Shown here: piece by piece, positions 24,337 through 37,100 of the stretch
Layout of the letters: the number at the start of each line of letters is the position of its first letter
Position numbering within the stretch: the first letter of the stretch is position 1
Program-made: the position numbers and the translations under genes
Origin: Hibiscus mutabilis
Lineage: Eukaryota; Streptophyta; Magnoliopsida; Malvales; Malvaceae
Length of the DNA stretch: 64,000 bases
Assembly (NCBI GenBank): GCA_019671005.1
Contig: CM033718.1
Span: 1,116,001 to 1,180,000 of the forward strand
Reading direction: 5' to 3'
The notes under the pieces: model-generated
The model's database searches: none
What the model was told of the DNA's origin: nothing
Seen by the model: only the letters and a program-made list of their open reading frames with translations

Positions 24337-24579
24337 GGAAAAATTTGGATACACAGACTGTGCCTTTTAGTTTTAGGGTTTAGAGTTTTAGTTTAAGGTT
24401 TATGAGTTTAGGTTATAAGGTTTAGAATTTAAGGTTAGTGTTTAGAATTTAGTATATAGGGTTTAAGGTTTAAGGTTTAGTTTTTTAGGGTTAGAGTTAG
24501 GAATTTAAGATTTGGGTTTTTATAGTGTAAGCATGTGTAAAATTAATTTTACACAGCATACGTATCAAAGTTTTACCCT
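24337..24579 (+). repeat. Telomere-like MITE family, copy E
   Basis: The left end contains TTTGGATACACAGACTGTG and the right end ACAGCATACGTATCAAAGTT, an inverted pair. The interior is a run of TTTAGGGTTTAGAGTTTTAG-like words. Confidence 0.65.
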
Positions 24580-25830
24580 TTTAAAAAATACATTATAAAA
24601 ATAGCTTCAACAAAAATACGTTTTTTTCATCAAGTATTTCCATTAAGGTATCCATATAGTTTTCTATTAAAAAAAGTTATCCAGGTGAGTAAAATTGTAT
24701 ACAATTTAAAAAAATTAAAATTTTTAACTTGACTTAACTTAAATTGTAACTCTATAAATTTTATTTGAAAATTTCAAATAAATTTTAAGTTGTAAAATGA
24801 AATTCAAATATTAAGATTTTTTATTTTATTTTTCTGAACATTTTCTATTTACGAGAGGGGATGAGAGAGGCGAGAGTGTTAACCGAGTACCTTGCCATTG
24901 CATTAAAGTTAAGTTGACAATATCTCAAATTTTTCAGTAATTAGTAGTTCGATTTTCAAGTTTAAGTTGAGTCCTTAAACTTTGTCTTACATATGAAGAA
25001 ATATATATGTACATCATATATAGTTATAGAATGTTTAAATTGCAACAAATCAATAAAACATAATTATAAATATTTACAATTAAATTTGAACAAAAAATCC
25101 GAGCACCATGATTCGACTCAAATAAATTTTAAATAAAAATTAAACTATAAAATAAAGGGTAAAGTACAGAAACGATAATTGAACTTTGTTAAAAAAAACA
25201 AAACGGTAACCAAACTTCAAAATGTTACAAAATAGCAGTTAAACTTTATGTTTTGTAACAAAATAATAACTCGGCCGTTAATGGGGTAATGTTGTGATTA
25301 TAAAAATTTAGATAATAACACGTTTAGTCTTCTATATTTATAGATTCAATTAATTTAGTCGTATTTCAAATAAACATCTATAAACTTTCAGATCATTCTC
25401 TATACTCCATTTCTGCAATTCCTCCAAGCTTTGAACTTAATTTCCATGGCTTCCTTCACACTAATTTTTCACCACACGTCCGCAGAGTTCAAATACAGTT
25501 ATATTGACAGTTAGAATGAGGGAAAGGAATTATCTTGACAGTAAAATTGTCCAACAAAGAACATAAACAATCACCATTCCAAACAAGTATTAATCGGTTT
25601 CAAACATATAAATGGATTTACGAAACTTAACAATGGCATCAGCTAAATTAAAAGGTTCATCAGAAAAAATGAAAGAGGGTTTTATCAATCAAGCAATGTG
25701 GTGAATAAACGGTGATCAATCGCAACAAAAGCCAAATTTTTCGTTCAGAATCTGGAAATAGAAAACAAATAATAAAACCTGGGGTTTATGAATGCCGCTG
25801 GTTTGGGGGTTCCTGCTCCGGAAATGGTTG

Positions 25831-26231
25831 TGTTGGATTAAAATCCGCAATTATTGGTACATATGTAAAATGTATGATGTTATTATAAAGCATGACACAA
25901 AATAAAGTGATCAATTGTGTTAGGCGTGTGATAGGTATTAAAGTGCCATGAAAAGTGTAAATACCATAAGATATATTTATAATTCAATGAAAGGAAGAGT
26001 TATAAATATTTAATAATTGATTTAATAACTAACTATATAAAGAGGTAGTGGCCCCAAGAAATAGGTATTAAAGTGTCAACACCAAAGTTTTGGGATTTCA
26101 ACATCAAGATTCAAGATTTCCAGTTTACATATATATTCATGTACGCTTCACTTTCGGTTTATTTTTCTTAATAATTTGACATGATAGATATTGGGTTTAG
26201 ATTTTATATCTATTATGGTTTGGATCTAACA
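25831..26231 (+). repeat. 5' LTR of the copia element
   Basis: About 401 bp, with TG...CA ends. It lacks roughly 65 bp present in the 3' LTR after the shared AAAGAGGTAGTGG motif. It otherwise aligns with the 3' LTR at a visibly reduced identity, so the insertion is not recent. Confidence 0.85.
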
Positions 26232-27364
26232 AGTGACATCAGCGCATATGTAATAAAGAAAAATATATAAATCATTAAGAACCGATTAATTTTTTATGAA
26301 AATTAAGAATCACGTTTAAAACGTCGCATCAATTTTCGATTGAATAACTTATGTTTTGCGGCGATAAAGAAAAAGATATTAATAACAATCGATCATCATG
26401 TTTCTTTGCAATTATGCCTATGCGATATAATTTTTTTTTGTCTTTGGTGTTATTGTATATTTGTCAATCATGAAAGTATATATTTTCAAGGTAATTATGG
26501 TTATGTTAATTTAGGTTCTTGACTATTGAGACTCTAAAGTTGGCCGATCATAGTATTTAGAATTATAAGATTATCATGTTTTTTCTTATCGATTAATTTA
26601 GGTTTTAATTGATGGTTAATATGGTTGTTTTTAGTTTGAATGGTATATATTGTTTAATCTAAAAATATTTATGTGTATGCAATATGTGGTATATATATTT
26701 AGTTTAAAATATATTTTCAATTTAGTTTGATCAAAATTTTAGTTTTGATAGTTAGTAATTAAAAGAAAATTAAAGTTGTCTTGGGCTTTGTTGTGGTAAA
26801 TTTACCGTGACTTAGAAACTTTATAATCAAATTGGCTCTCGAAGCTTTATATTTGGTTTATGTCTAATAAATTATGGTTGGATTTTGTTGAATCACGTTT
26901 AGTTTTATACAAAATATTTTGCTTAAATTTGTTTGACGTTATGCTTAATTATGTTGTTAATGTTATCTACGGAATATACATATTTGCATTTGGTATTGAT
27001 GTATATTCGTTTTGGTTTTATTAAAATTTCAATTTTGATCATTAAGTTATTATGGATATATTTTAAGGTTTTATGTGCTCATTATATGAATTACTCATTT
27101 GTATGATACTTCTGAATTTGACTTTTAGTTAAAGATTGAATGTTTTGAATTCGACTTTGATTTTGGTAAATGTATGTTTAAGGTTTAAGACATTTTTTTT
27201 AATAAATAGTCAAAGATTTAGGTTTTTCAATTTTTGATAGCCCCATTCAGACAACCTTATTTTGGGTTATTTCAGAAACTTAAGTATTATCAGAAATTTC
27301 AGTTTTGACTGTTACAAAATTTTAAATTTGAATATCGACACATTTATATTATATATTTTGAGAT

Positions 27365-28150
27365 AAATTAATTGAAATATTAAGTCACCAAAGTGACCTA
27401 TATTGTGAAAATTATTTTATTTTAAAATATAGAAGGTTTTGTGCATATAAGTAGGATTATGTTAGTATTAATCGGCCCAAAGGAAGGTTAATAATTAACA
27501 TTATTACATGTGCAACTGTGGTAATAAACATGTGATAATTATTCAGCTTTATATGTGAGCAATAAATCGGCCCAAAGGAAGATTTATGTTTGACATGTTC
27601 TTATTGTCAATGTTTGATTACTATACAAAGATATCACTTGCAAGTTAATGTTTTGTCCAAAGATGAAATATTAATGGAGTGTCTGATATTTTGATATGAT
27701 GTTTACCTTTATTCAAATTTATTATTATTTTGGTTATCTTTTAATTTGATTGAAAGATAAAATCAAGACAGATATTTTGAAACAATTAAATTCATATTTT
27801 AGCTTCGGATGTCCAATATTTTAATGGATTAGTTGAAACATAATGTCACTAAAGTAATCGATTTTGTGTAGATTAATTTATTTAAAATGTCAAGATGATT
27901 ATAGGTTTTTGTAATTCATGCTTTTATTAACTCGCCCAAAGGAAAGATAATATTTGGCAGAATTACAACGACAACTAAATGTGTGACAATTATAAGGTAT
28001 TTTATGTGAGCAATACGTTAGTCCAAAGATTAATCTATTGTTCGACATAGTTTATTGTCAATGTTTGATTGCTACAACAAAAATACCACTTACAGTTAAT
28101 ATTACTGTCCAAAGACTTGATATTAATGTTGTGCTTGGTATCTTGAGGGG
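27365..28150 (+). repeat. Tandem duplication in the copia leader with CCAAAG boxes
   Basis: Two units, about 27365-27700 and 27835-28150, match in order: GTCACCAAAGTGA/GTCACTAAAGTAA, GCCCAAAGGAA, a TATGTGAGCAATA motif, TTATTGTCAATGTTTGATT, a TCACTT/CCACTT block and GTCCAAAG. The unit is non-coding and repeats a (C)CCAAAG word several times. Confidence 0.7.
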
Positions 28151-28286
28151 GACTAGCCATTATTTTAAATTTATTGTTTATTTGTGAATATTTACATGAG
28201 CTTGTTTTTATTTTATTTACTTATTTTTGTTTTATATTTAGGTAATCTATCTTTGCTGTCACAATATCTGTTAAATACATTATACA

Positions 28287-30600
28287 CTCATGTTTAGTGA
28301 AACTAATTTCAAGGAATAAAAAAGACACTTACATATAGTATTTGGTTCTATGAACATAGACTTTGCACTAAGGGAAGAATAACTTGCACCTCTCACCGCG
28401 GTAAGCACCCATAAAAGAGATTTTAAGAGGTGATATTGTTCAAATCGCATGAGTCTAATGATCATAATGAATAACATTCTATAAGTTTTTAGGAGCAAAA
28501 AAATCTAAATATATTACTCATTTAAGGGTTTCCTTGATAAAATTAAGAAGTGTTTTACCCAAAACATTAAGGTTAAGATGACGTCACTTATGATTTCTTT
28601 GATGTCTATGAAGTATAAGGGTTAAGGAAATGTGAGGGAGTAGATTATGAAAATTCTTAATTTTGCTTCAAAACTTAAAGAACATAAGATCGAACTTTCT
28701 AACAATTGTTTGTTCTTATGATTTTGGCACTGCTTCCTATACAATTTATCCAATTCAAGTTACAATTGTCAAATGGAGAAATAGACTCTAACTAAGCTCA
28801 TTTTTCATTGTGCTAAAGAGGAAGAAAAGTTGAAGCATTATAAGTGTAAAAGTTGCTAAGGTCAAACTCAAAAAAAAAATAGAATAACGACAATAAAAAA
28901 TATTAGAAAAAGTTGCTAAGGTCCAACTCAAAAGAAATAACAATAAGTTACAAATGGTTGATTTCTTTTGTAACAAGTTAGGACACATGTGAAATAATTA
29001 AATTTCAAAAGTAAGCAACTACTTTGGTTATTTTGAGTGATCTATGGGTTGTAAATGTTATGATCCCACAATTAAGATTATTTTAAAGAGAGATTTATAT
29101 CTTTTTCGAGATGTTGAGTTTAGATGGGAGAAATAAGGTTAGATACATTACTATTGAGGAATAATTGGATTATAATTTAATTCTTACTATCACTTTTGAT
29201 AATGTTTAGGTTTTCACACCTATCATTAATCAAGAAGTGAATCAAGTATCTCAACAAAACAATGTTGAACAAGTCTCATTCAAGATAAGATAATTATTTC
29301 AGAAGAATAAACTCAACAACCTAAAAAAAACAAGTGTCGTTAAAGAGGTCAACGAGAGGAAGGAGAAATACTATTCGAGATTATTATATTGTATTTTCTC
29401 AAGAAAATAAGGATAACAATGGAATGATAAAAAAGTGACTCAATTATTTTTTTATCAAACTATAAAAGTTCTAACTCTCAAAAGTGGATTGATGACATTC
29501 AAGAAGAGTATAATTTTATGCAAGACAATAAAGTTTAGGAACTTGTCTCATTACCTTAAGGTGCAAACCAATTGATTGTAAATGGATATTTAAAACCAAT
29601 AGGGATGGAAATGGTAATGTGGATAAGTATAAAGTACGTCTTGTATCTAAAGGATATAATCTAAAAGAAGATATTGATTTTGTTGAGACTTTCTCTCATG
29701 TTTCATTGGAAGACTCTTTCAAGATAATTATTATACTTGTTGCTCGTTTTAGTCTGAAGCTACATTAGATAGATGCTAAGCTTGTTTTTCAATAGCGATA
29801 TTGAAGAAACTATTTATATGGTACAATCATAGAGTTGTGTCTTATGATACAATATCAATGATACGTAAATTAAATAAATCCATATATGAGCTTAAGTAGG
29901 ACTCTCATTAATGAAATTATAGATTTTATATTGATTATCTCATTCGGTTTTGAGATAATTTTGGTTGACAATTGTATACACTGCAAGTTCAGTGGGAGTA
30001 AACCAATCGATACTCATGTTGCTAAATAAGACAACTTAGTCTTACTTAATGTCCTAAAAGTAACCTTGAAATTTAGAAAATACAAATGATTTCATCTACA
30101 AAAGCTATTGAGAATCTAATTTATGTTCAAGTATGTATGCGTTCGGATATTGCATACATTGTTGGAATGTTAGATAGATATTTAAGCAAATATAGTATGG
30201 ACTATTAGATAGCAGCCAATAGAGTTATGAGATATCTTTAGAGAACAAAAATTACATGCTCATATATCGGAGTTCTAGTAAGTTAGAGATCATAAGGTTT
30301 ACAAACTTCGATTCTAATAGAATATTGATGCAAAAGAATTTTGTCACGTGAGCTGTTAATTATAGATTGAATAGAAAGACCACTTCAGTTATTTTGTGAC
30401 AATAAATATGCATTCATTTATTCTATAAACAATATGAACACTTCAAATTTGAAGCACATAAATATTAAGTTTAAAGAAAATTCAGAGTGGTTGTGTGTCT
30501 ATAGAGCATGTTTGTACAAACTCCATAATTGTGCGCATATTAAGAAACTGTCACCCTAGATCTTTCATGAGCACACTACTCATATGGGTGTAATGTTATT
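28287..30600 (+). pseudogene. Copia gag-pol remnants
   Basis: Pieces recognisable in different plus frames: a gag-like start (MFSETNFKE, then KRHLHIVFGSMNIDFALREE); a reverse transcriptase start with conserved words (WIDDIQEEYNFM, then GANQ, WIF-like, DKYKVRLVSKGY-like and DFVETFS-like positions) at 29470-29830; and an RNase H/C-terminal part with RSDIAYIVGMLDRYLSKY at about 30140-30210. Numerous stops and frame changes mean no active protein. Confidence 0.75.
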
Positions 30601-31044
30601 TAAGGATATTCAGTTTTAGCGAGAGTTTGTAATTTTGAAAATGCTTATTTGGTTTAGACACAATTTCGGTTGCTTCAGTTTAAAGTTATTTTAATATTAT
30701 TTTTTTGCAAAAATAAAGTTCTTTTGGTTTATGCACACTCTGAATTTAGTAAAGTTTGATCTCACTAAGGTTTAGGAGGACCAGTTGGAAATAGACATGT
30801 ACGGTTCACTTTTCATGTAATTTTTCATGTTACGCATCCATGATTGATCTATGTCATTTGACTATATTTGTATATGTGACCATTGATGGGTCTAGTCATG
30901 GTTGATACGGCAAAGGCTGCTTTGATCCTATATGGGTATAGTTGATGGACGAGATTGTTATAGAATACTTATTATATAATAGCAAATTCTGAGCTCATAA
31001 GGTTGTACATTTATTAGGAAACATATGTTGCCCAAGTGGGAGAT

Positions 31045-31510
31045 TGTTGGATTAAAATCCGTAATTGTGGGCACATATGTAAAATCTATGATGCTATTAT
31101 AAAGTATGACACAAAATTAAGTGGCCAATTATATTAGGCGTGTCATAGGTATTAAAGTGTCATGAAAATAAAAGTATAAATACCATAAGATATATTTATA
31201 ATTCAATGAGGGGCAAATTTATAAATATTTAATAGTTGATTTAACAACCAATATATAAAGAGGTAGTGGTCCCAAAAAAATATGTTAACTTATTTTTCTC
31301 TCATTCCCCGTCAGAGAGTTTTACGTCAAGAGATAACATATATTCTTGGAAAATCAATACTAAAGTTTTGAGATTTCAACATCAAGATTCAAGATTTCTA
31401 GTTTACATATATATTCAGTAACGCTTTCGCTTTCGGTTTATTATTCTTGATGATTTGACATGATAAATCTTGGGTTTAAATTTTATATCTATTATGGTTT
31501 GGTTTTAACA
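31045..31510 (+). repeat. 3' LTR of the copia element
   Basis: 466 bp, starting TGTTGGATTAAAATCCG directly after a purine-rich tract and ending GGTTTTAACA. It is the longer and probably more complete of the two LTRs. Confidence 0.85.
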
Positions 31511-32138
31511 TGTTGTTGAAGAGCTTCAGATTTTTGAGTTTTTTCAAGAAATGGTTTGAACCTGAGCTGTAGGGTCAAGTACCCGAATGCTAAGGATCTG
31601 ATTACGACTACGGCTGATCTCACCGCGTTGAACTTGGCAGTTCCTTTCATTCTTCTTCTTTTCCCACTCTTCGTTTTGCTTTGCCTCAGTTCGTAATTTG
31701 CTACCCGTTTAGGTTAATCTTGGGTCAAATTGCATAGGAAGTGTATGTACCATGCATTTGTTTATATTAGTAAGTCCAGGCATTAGTAATTGTATTTGAA
31801 CTCTGTGGACATGTGGTGAAGATTTGGTGTGAAGGAAGCCATGAAAATTAAGTTCAAAGCTTGGAGGAATTGCATCAATGAAGTATAGAGAATGATCTAA
31901 AAGTTTATGGGCTTGTATTTAAAATACGACTAAATTGATTGAATCTAAAAATATAAAGAATTAAAAATGTTATTATCTAAATTTTTATAATAACAACGTT
32001 ATCCTTTTAACAGCCAAATTATTATTTTATTATAAAATATAAAATTTAATTATTATTTTATAATATTTAAAATTTTAATTATCGTTTTATTTTTTAAAAA
32101 AAATTCAGTGACCGTTTCATACTTTACTTTAAAATAAA

Positions 32139-33273
32139 CCATCTATTCAATTGATTTAAAACTTGTTTGACTTATTATTAAAGTCGTGTTGTCAACTGTC
32201 CTAAACCATCATAAGTTCTTGAGTTTGGCCGCACGTGACTTTGTCCACACTTTTATTCTAATCAACCTTTTCATCTTCACTTTTCCCTATCATGAACGCC
32301 ACGTGCACTTCTAACCCTGGTTAAGTTTAAAAAATGTATATTTTCAAACCCATTTTTTATATTTTTTTTCTTACTATAAAAATATAAATTACCCGCTGCT
32401 CTTTCCCTTTGTCTACTTCTTCCTTTCTTCCTTCTCAGTGTCTCAGCTCGATTCTCAAGCTACAAGAAAACCCTAAAACGCAACCGTTTCGTAGTTTATT
32501 GTACTCTCGGATCGTTTCTCGCTGTATATCTCCGGTTTCCAAGGTGAAGTGAAGAAGCTCTCTTGTTTGTTTTCTCTGATCGAAAATGTGAAATAAAAAA
32601 TGAGTTTTGTTTTTTCGAGTTAAAAATTTGGATTTTAGTTCAGTAAATGCGAACTGCTGCTGTTTTGTCATTTCTGTCTTTCACGATCTTCTTCTGCAAA
32701 TATTGTCTTTTCAAAAATATACTTTCCAAAGAGGAAATAAATCGATCATCTTTTATCATTATTATAATATTATTGTTTTTCATTTTATGTATTGTAAAAT
32801 TCACCATTTTCTTTCTTTTCTTCTTCATCATAAACATTTTTTTCGCTCTCTCTCGAGGGAAATTTCCGTTTTCAGGAAGTTCAAGATTTGAAATGAAAAT
32901 GGGTATTTGAAAAACTTTTTGTTTGTAGGGATTTCTGCCTTTCTGGTACGAATCGCCGTCGTTTTGGAGCCTAAAGTTGAGCTCGTGAAGCCTAGTTTTT
33001 TTCTTTTTCCTTTTGGTTCTAGTGATATCTGAATCGTTCTACTATTGATCTGACGGTTGTTTTCTTATCTTGGTTTCTTTTTCAAAATTTTTGATGGATG
33101 GCGACGTGATGTTTTTATAAACAGAAAGGTAAACGCCAAAAGAGTATCTGAAACTTTTTCCAATGGCGTTGTAAAGGCTAACTCCAGGTATCAAAAACTC
33201 ACCTGTTCTCAAGTTCCGCAGCTCGTTGACCTTTGATTTTATAGTTTCCGAGTATTGGGTGTTGCTTTCACCG
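32139..33273 (+). other. Promoter and 5' leader of the TPD1-like gene
   Basis: No other gene was seen. A CT-rich, leader-like stretch lies at about 32395-32445. Two CACGTG-type words (GCACGTGA near 32231 and CCACGTGC near 32300) could be G-box elements. Open frames on both strands at 32.4-32.9 kb are low-complexity and have no domain. Confidence 0.4.
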
Positions 33274-34180
33274 ATGAATGGGCGTTTCGTTTTGGTACTG
33301 TCCTCGGTTTCCATCGCCGTATTATTCCTTTTCCTCGCCGTGCTTTTCCCAGGTGCTTATTTTTGCTTTAAAAAAATACTGGGGATTCTCCATCATCTTC
33401 CTTCTTTGTCTCCTTTCGTTTATATGCCGATTTTCATTGGTTTTTGCGATTTTAATCGCAGATCACTGCGGTTCGTTCGGGTCAAACCAGATGGAGCTGA
33501 TGATCAAGCAAGGAAACAACACACTTTCTACTGCACATAATCATCGCAAGCTTCTTCATGGTAAGTTGCAAAATGAAATCTTTCATTCTGGGTTTTTGTC
33601 ATTTTTCTCGAATGTGTGGGGTCAATTGGGATGATCATGGCGTCGGTCGGGTCGATTTTTTGGTGTCGTTATTGGCTTAGATTTTGTCGGTTTCTTCTTT
33701 CCTGCAATTTCCAGTGAAGTGTAAGATCAGCCTCCTAAAAAAAGTGTGTTTTGTCTGTAAATGTTTCTCCTTATTGGTTTTTTCACATTACTTTTGTGTT
33801 GTTTAATTGTTGATTTGTGTTGTTTATTCTTTCTAGGAACAACAGTGAAGGAACCGAGTCGAATTCGAGGGGAGAAGTGTAGCAAGGCCGACATTGTGAT
33901 CAACCAGGGCGCCACTTCGCCGCTCCCCAGTGGCATTCCGACCTATACCGTCGAAATCATGAACGTCTGCGTCACCGGCTGCGACATCTCGGGGATTCAC
34001 TTCAACTGCGGATGGTTCAGCTCTGCTCGGCTCATCAACCCAAACATCTTTCGACGTCTTCGCTACAACGATTGCCTCGTTAACGACGGCAAGCCGTTGA
34101 GCAAGGGCGGGACACTCTCGTTCCAGTACGCCAACACCTTCCTCTACCCTCTTTCGGTGTCTCGTGTCGACTGTTCTTAA
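33274..34180 (+). CDS. TPD1-like secreted cysteine-rich protein
   Basis: Three exons: 33274-33352, 33462-33560 and 33837-34180 (TAA), all GT-AG, giving 173 residues. It opens with a hydrophobic signal segment (FVLVLSSVSIAVLFLFLAVL). A variable linker (DHCGSFGSNQMELMIKQGNN...) leads to the conserved C-terminal domain: CSKADIVINQGATSPLPSGI, PTYTVEIMNVCVTGCDI, FNCGWFSSARLINP, DCLVNDGKPLSKGG, SFQYANTFLYPLSVSRVDCS. In Arabidopsis, TPD1 is a secreted ligand for the EMS1 receptor kinase in tapetum formation. This copy fits the TPD1/TDL1 family in length, cysteines and intron pattern. The frame is clean. The start is the first ATG that gives a signal peptide; an upstream in-frame extension has no ATG. 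The exact paralogue is uncertain. Confidence 0.9.
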
Positions 34181-37100
34181 GTCGGAAAAGGATGGAAGGA
34201 CCTGAGCTCAACCTGTAAATGATTTTAAAGCAAGAATAGTAAGTTAGTGATGGTTTAGAATATTGGGTTTCATTTCATACCAATATTATACCTATACACC
34301 CTTTGTGATCCCATCCTTTTAGGTTAATTTTGAGATTTTGTTTTAGTTCTATGTCAACATATGTTATTCGAATTCGGGTTCGAGTAAGTGTCTATTTCAT
34401 ATGCAAATGCTTAATTTGATAAGTATATTTCGAAGATCTATGAATGATAATATATATACACACACTGTTCAACTTCCTAGCATCAGGTTAGGGTTAGGGA
34501 AATCCATATTTTCTCCCTTTGATCGTGTAGACCTCATCCCAGTCATTCCATGATCTTGAAAATGGGGTGGCTCTGATGAACCTCGATGTTTCCGGCAACC
34601 GATGATGGTAATACGAACCGTGCCCGAGTATGGAACATCGATACTACGTTCTGCTCGGTAACTTGACATCTTCGGATACCGTCTTATGGTTCCTATATAC
34701 CGCATGCAACACCATCCGAAGGACTCTGAAGATGAATCCCAAAACATGTACAAATAAAAGTGGGAACAAACTTATAATTAAACTCAAAAATAATTTTTTT
34801 AATTTAATTTTTTATAAGGAAAAGATCGAGAGATTGATAGTAAAAGTATGTTTAGTAAAAATATTTTAATTTTTTTTAAAAGGATAATTTTAAAATATAA
34901 AAAAACAAATTTTATAGGACAAAGAGAGTAATAAGAATCTAGCAACCCGAGTTCGCCTTCTCGTGGGACCATTTTTATTCTGATCTTTTAATGTCAACGG
35001 TAATGGACCATTAGGCCTGTGTGTTTTCAACAGTGTTTGCTTTCAAAATTTGGCCCACTTGTTAATACAATCTTTACTCTTTTTCCTTCTTTTCTGGGTT
35101 CAAGAATCTTCGCCTGCGGTTTCAAATTGTAAACTTTTTTATTCCACTTTTTCTTTAGAAATTGCTTACAATCTACGAATTCGAATTCTTTGTTGGAATT
35201 TACAACTTACCAAGCTAATGTGTCCCAGAAACAAAACTTATTGGTTATTAATTGCGAGTGGTTTTCCCCTAAATTAATATTAAATTATATAATTAAAATT
35301 GAGTCGGGTCGTTTCTGGTTTAAATTTATACGAGTTCAAGTATAAAAATAGAATTGGACAAAAAGAATTAGATGTGTTTAAAACATTAGTTGAATTCAGG
35401 CTCCAAAATTCAAGACTTGAGCTTGACCCATTTTTTAAAATTATACTTGTATTGTAGTGTCATTTTTATTTTATTATTTATATCACATTATAATGTAAAC
35501 ATTAAAAATATATTAATTTATCCATGAATAAAAGAGTTAAATAATAATGAAAGAAAATTATATAAAATAATTAAATATTATTTTTTGAATATATAATTAA
35601 ATATTAAAAAAATTAAAATAAAAAATAATATAGCCAAATCGAGAATGCATTTGGATTTGTGTTGGTCACTTCCAAATATGAATGGGCCTTGGTAAAAGTT
35701 GAGGCCTATATTTTGGACTAGGTCAAGCTTTTACAAACATGATGTGAGTTAATCTTACGTTCAAATCCGAATTAAATCAACCAATGAACATCTATACTCT
35801 TGACCTAACTTATTCTTTTTATATGAACAAAATTTAAACTCTGAACGTTATTTAAAATATCTGAAATTTTATTTTGTTAAACCAAGTAATAATAAGTACT
35901 CGAATTATTTATTAGATTATGGATTTTAGACTTATTAAGAATACCTCTTCATTCTTTTAGAGTCTACATTCCCTTCTTTTCTAGGTAAGATTAAGATTAG
36001 AATTAAAATTTATCAAAAAATACTCAAATTATTTTTCCACTAAAATTTAATTTGCATGCTCAAAGTTGGTGGGGGAAAAACATGCAACTTTGTGAAAAAA
36101 AACATGCATAACAATATAAAATACATTTAATTTAATGGAAAGAACAAAGATTTGTGGTTCTGATGGATGAATTTAATTTTTTATTCTTTTTCTTCAAATC
36201 CTTCATACATTAGAAAGAAGTACATTCTCTTCCTCTCTAGGTAAGATTAAGATTAGAATTAAAATTTGTCAAAAAATGCTCAAATGATTTTTTCCACAAT
36301 TTGCATGCTCAAAGTTGGTGGGAAAAAAAACATGCAACTTTGTTTGCCGTTGTGTTTAGCATTAATTGTTAAGAATGGTACGTAGCTTTAATAAATATTA
36401 AATATTCTATTAATAAATAAATAAATAAATAATAAATATTAATAATGTAATATAAAATACTAAATTTAGGAGCTGAGTTTTCTGATTTCCGAATCAACGT
36501 TGCGTGGAAAGAACAAAGATAAACTTCTTCGTTATGAAGAAAAGCACAAAGCTCCAATGTCTATTTCATGGATGAATTTAAAGCACACATTTTTTATTCT
36601 TTTTCTTCAAATCTAAATAAAAAGCAATACCTTTTTGTTAGTTTATTTTCTAAAATTTAACTAATATTCCAACTATTTTTTGAAAAAAAAATCCTCAAAA
36701 TATCACACTTTTTAATATGATATTATTTAAAATTATCGTTTAACGTATTGACAATGTAAATTTTAACTCTATAAACAAAATTAACAGTCATGTATTTTTT
36801 CAAATATTTTTATTATATTAAATGTAACTTAAATATGTTTTACAATATTTTAATCCCGTTTGTGAGGTAATAATTTTTTTAGATATATTTTACGGATAAT
36901 TTTGATTAATTTATATTTTATTATAGAAAAGTTGAAAAAGCTAAAATAAAATGGTGATAAGTTCTTATTTACAACAAAAGGTAGATGAAAGCTTTGACTG
37001 ACTGAAAACCACTTATAAAGTAGAGAAAATGGAGAGATTAATTAAAAGAAAAACAGCAAATTAAAGAAATATAGCATTAAAGTGTCTTTTGAAACTTACA

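Larger units (their letters stand above)
22777..25147. other. Intergenic region with a hexanucleotide repeat and MITE copy E
   Basis: Bases 22887-22937 are a CGGATA microsatellite. About 22960-23200 has a GC-richer, promoter-like character but no recognisable gene. About 23640-24240 contains short open frames without a recognisable domain. Copy E of the telomere-like MITE is at about 24337-24579. Confidence 0.4.
25831..31510 (+). mobile_element. Decayed Ty1/copia retrotransposon inserted in the MULE
   Basis: Two direct LTRs bound it, each starting TGTTGGATTAAAATCCG and ending TAACA. A PPT-like CAAGTGGGAGAT precedes the 3' LTR and a degenerate AGTGACATCAG follows the 5' LTR, where copia elements usually have a tRNA-Met-type primer site. 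Order inside: a long non-coding leader with repeats (26.2-28.2 kb), a gag fragment (about 28290), a reverse transcriptase fragment (29470-29830) and RNase H remnants (30120-30600). All frames are broken. Flanks GGTTG and TGTTG agree at 4 of 5 positions, consistent with an old 5-bp target duplication. Confidence 0.9.
25148..32138. mobile_element. Mutator-like element with long TIRs and 9-bp target duplication
   Basis: The element 25157-32129 is flanked on both sides by TAAAATAAA (25148-25156 and 32130-32138), a perfect 9-bp target duplication as made by Mutator-like transposases. The terminal inverted repeats are about 340-350 bp (25157-about 25500 and about 31785-32129). Matching blocks include AATTCCTCCAAGCTTTGAAC on the left, which faces GTTCAAAGCTTGGAGGAATT on the right, and a shared block about a GATCATTCTCTATACT core. 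Without the nested copia insertion (25831-31510) the element would be about 1.3 kb with no transposase. It is therefore non-autonomous, and its interior (25510-25830, 31516-31780) may be captured host sequence. Confidence 0.85.

Noticed and set aside
34469..34753. 94-codon minus-strand frame in GC-richer DNA
   Set aside because: No recognisable motif; kept only as a possible gene fragment in the intergenic entry.
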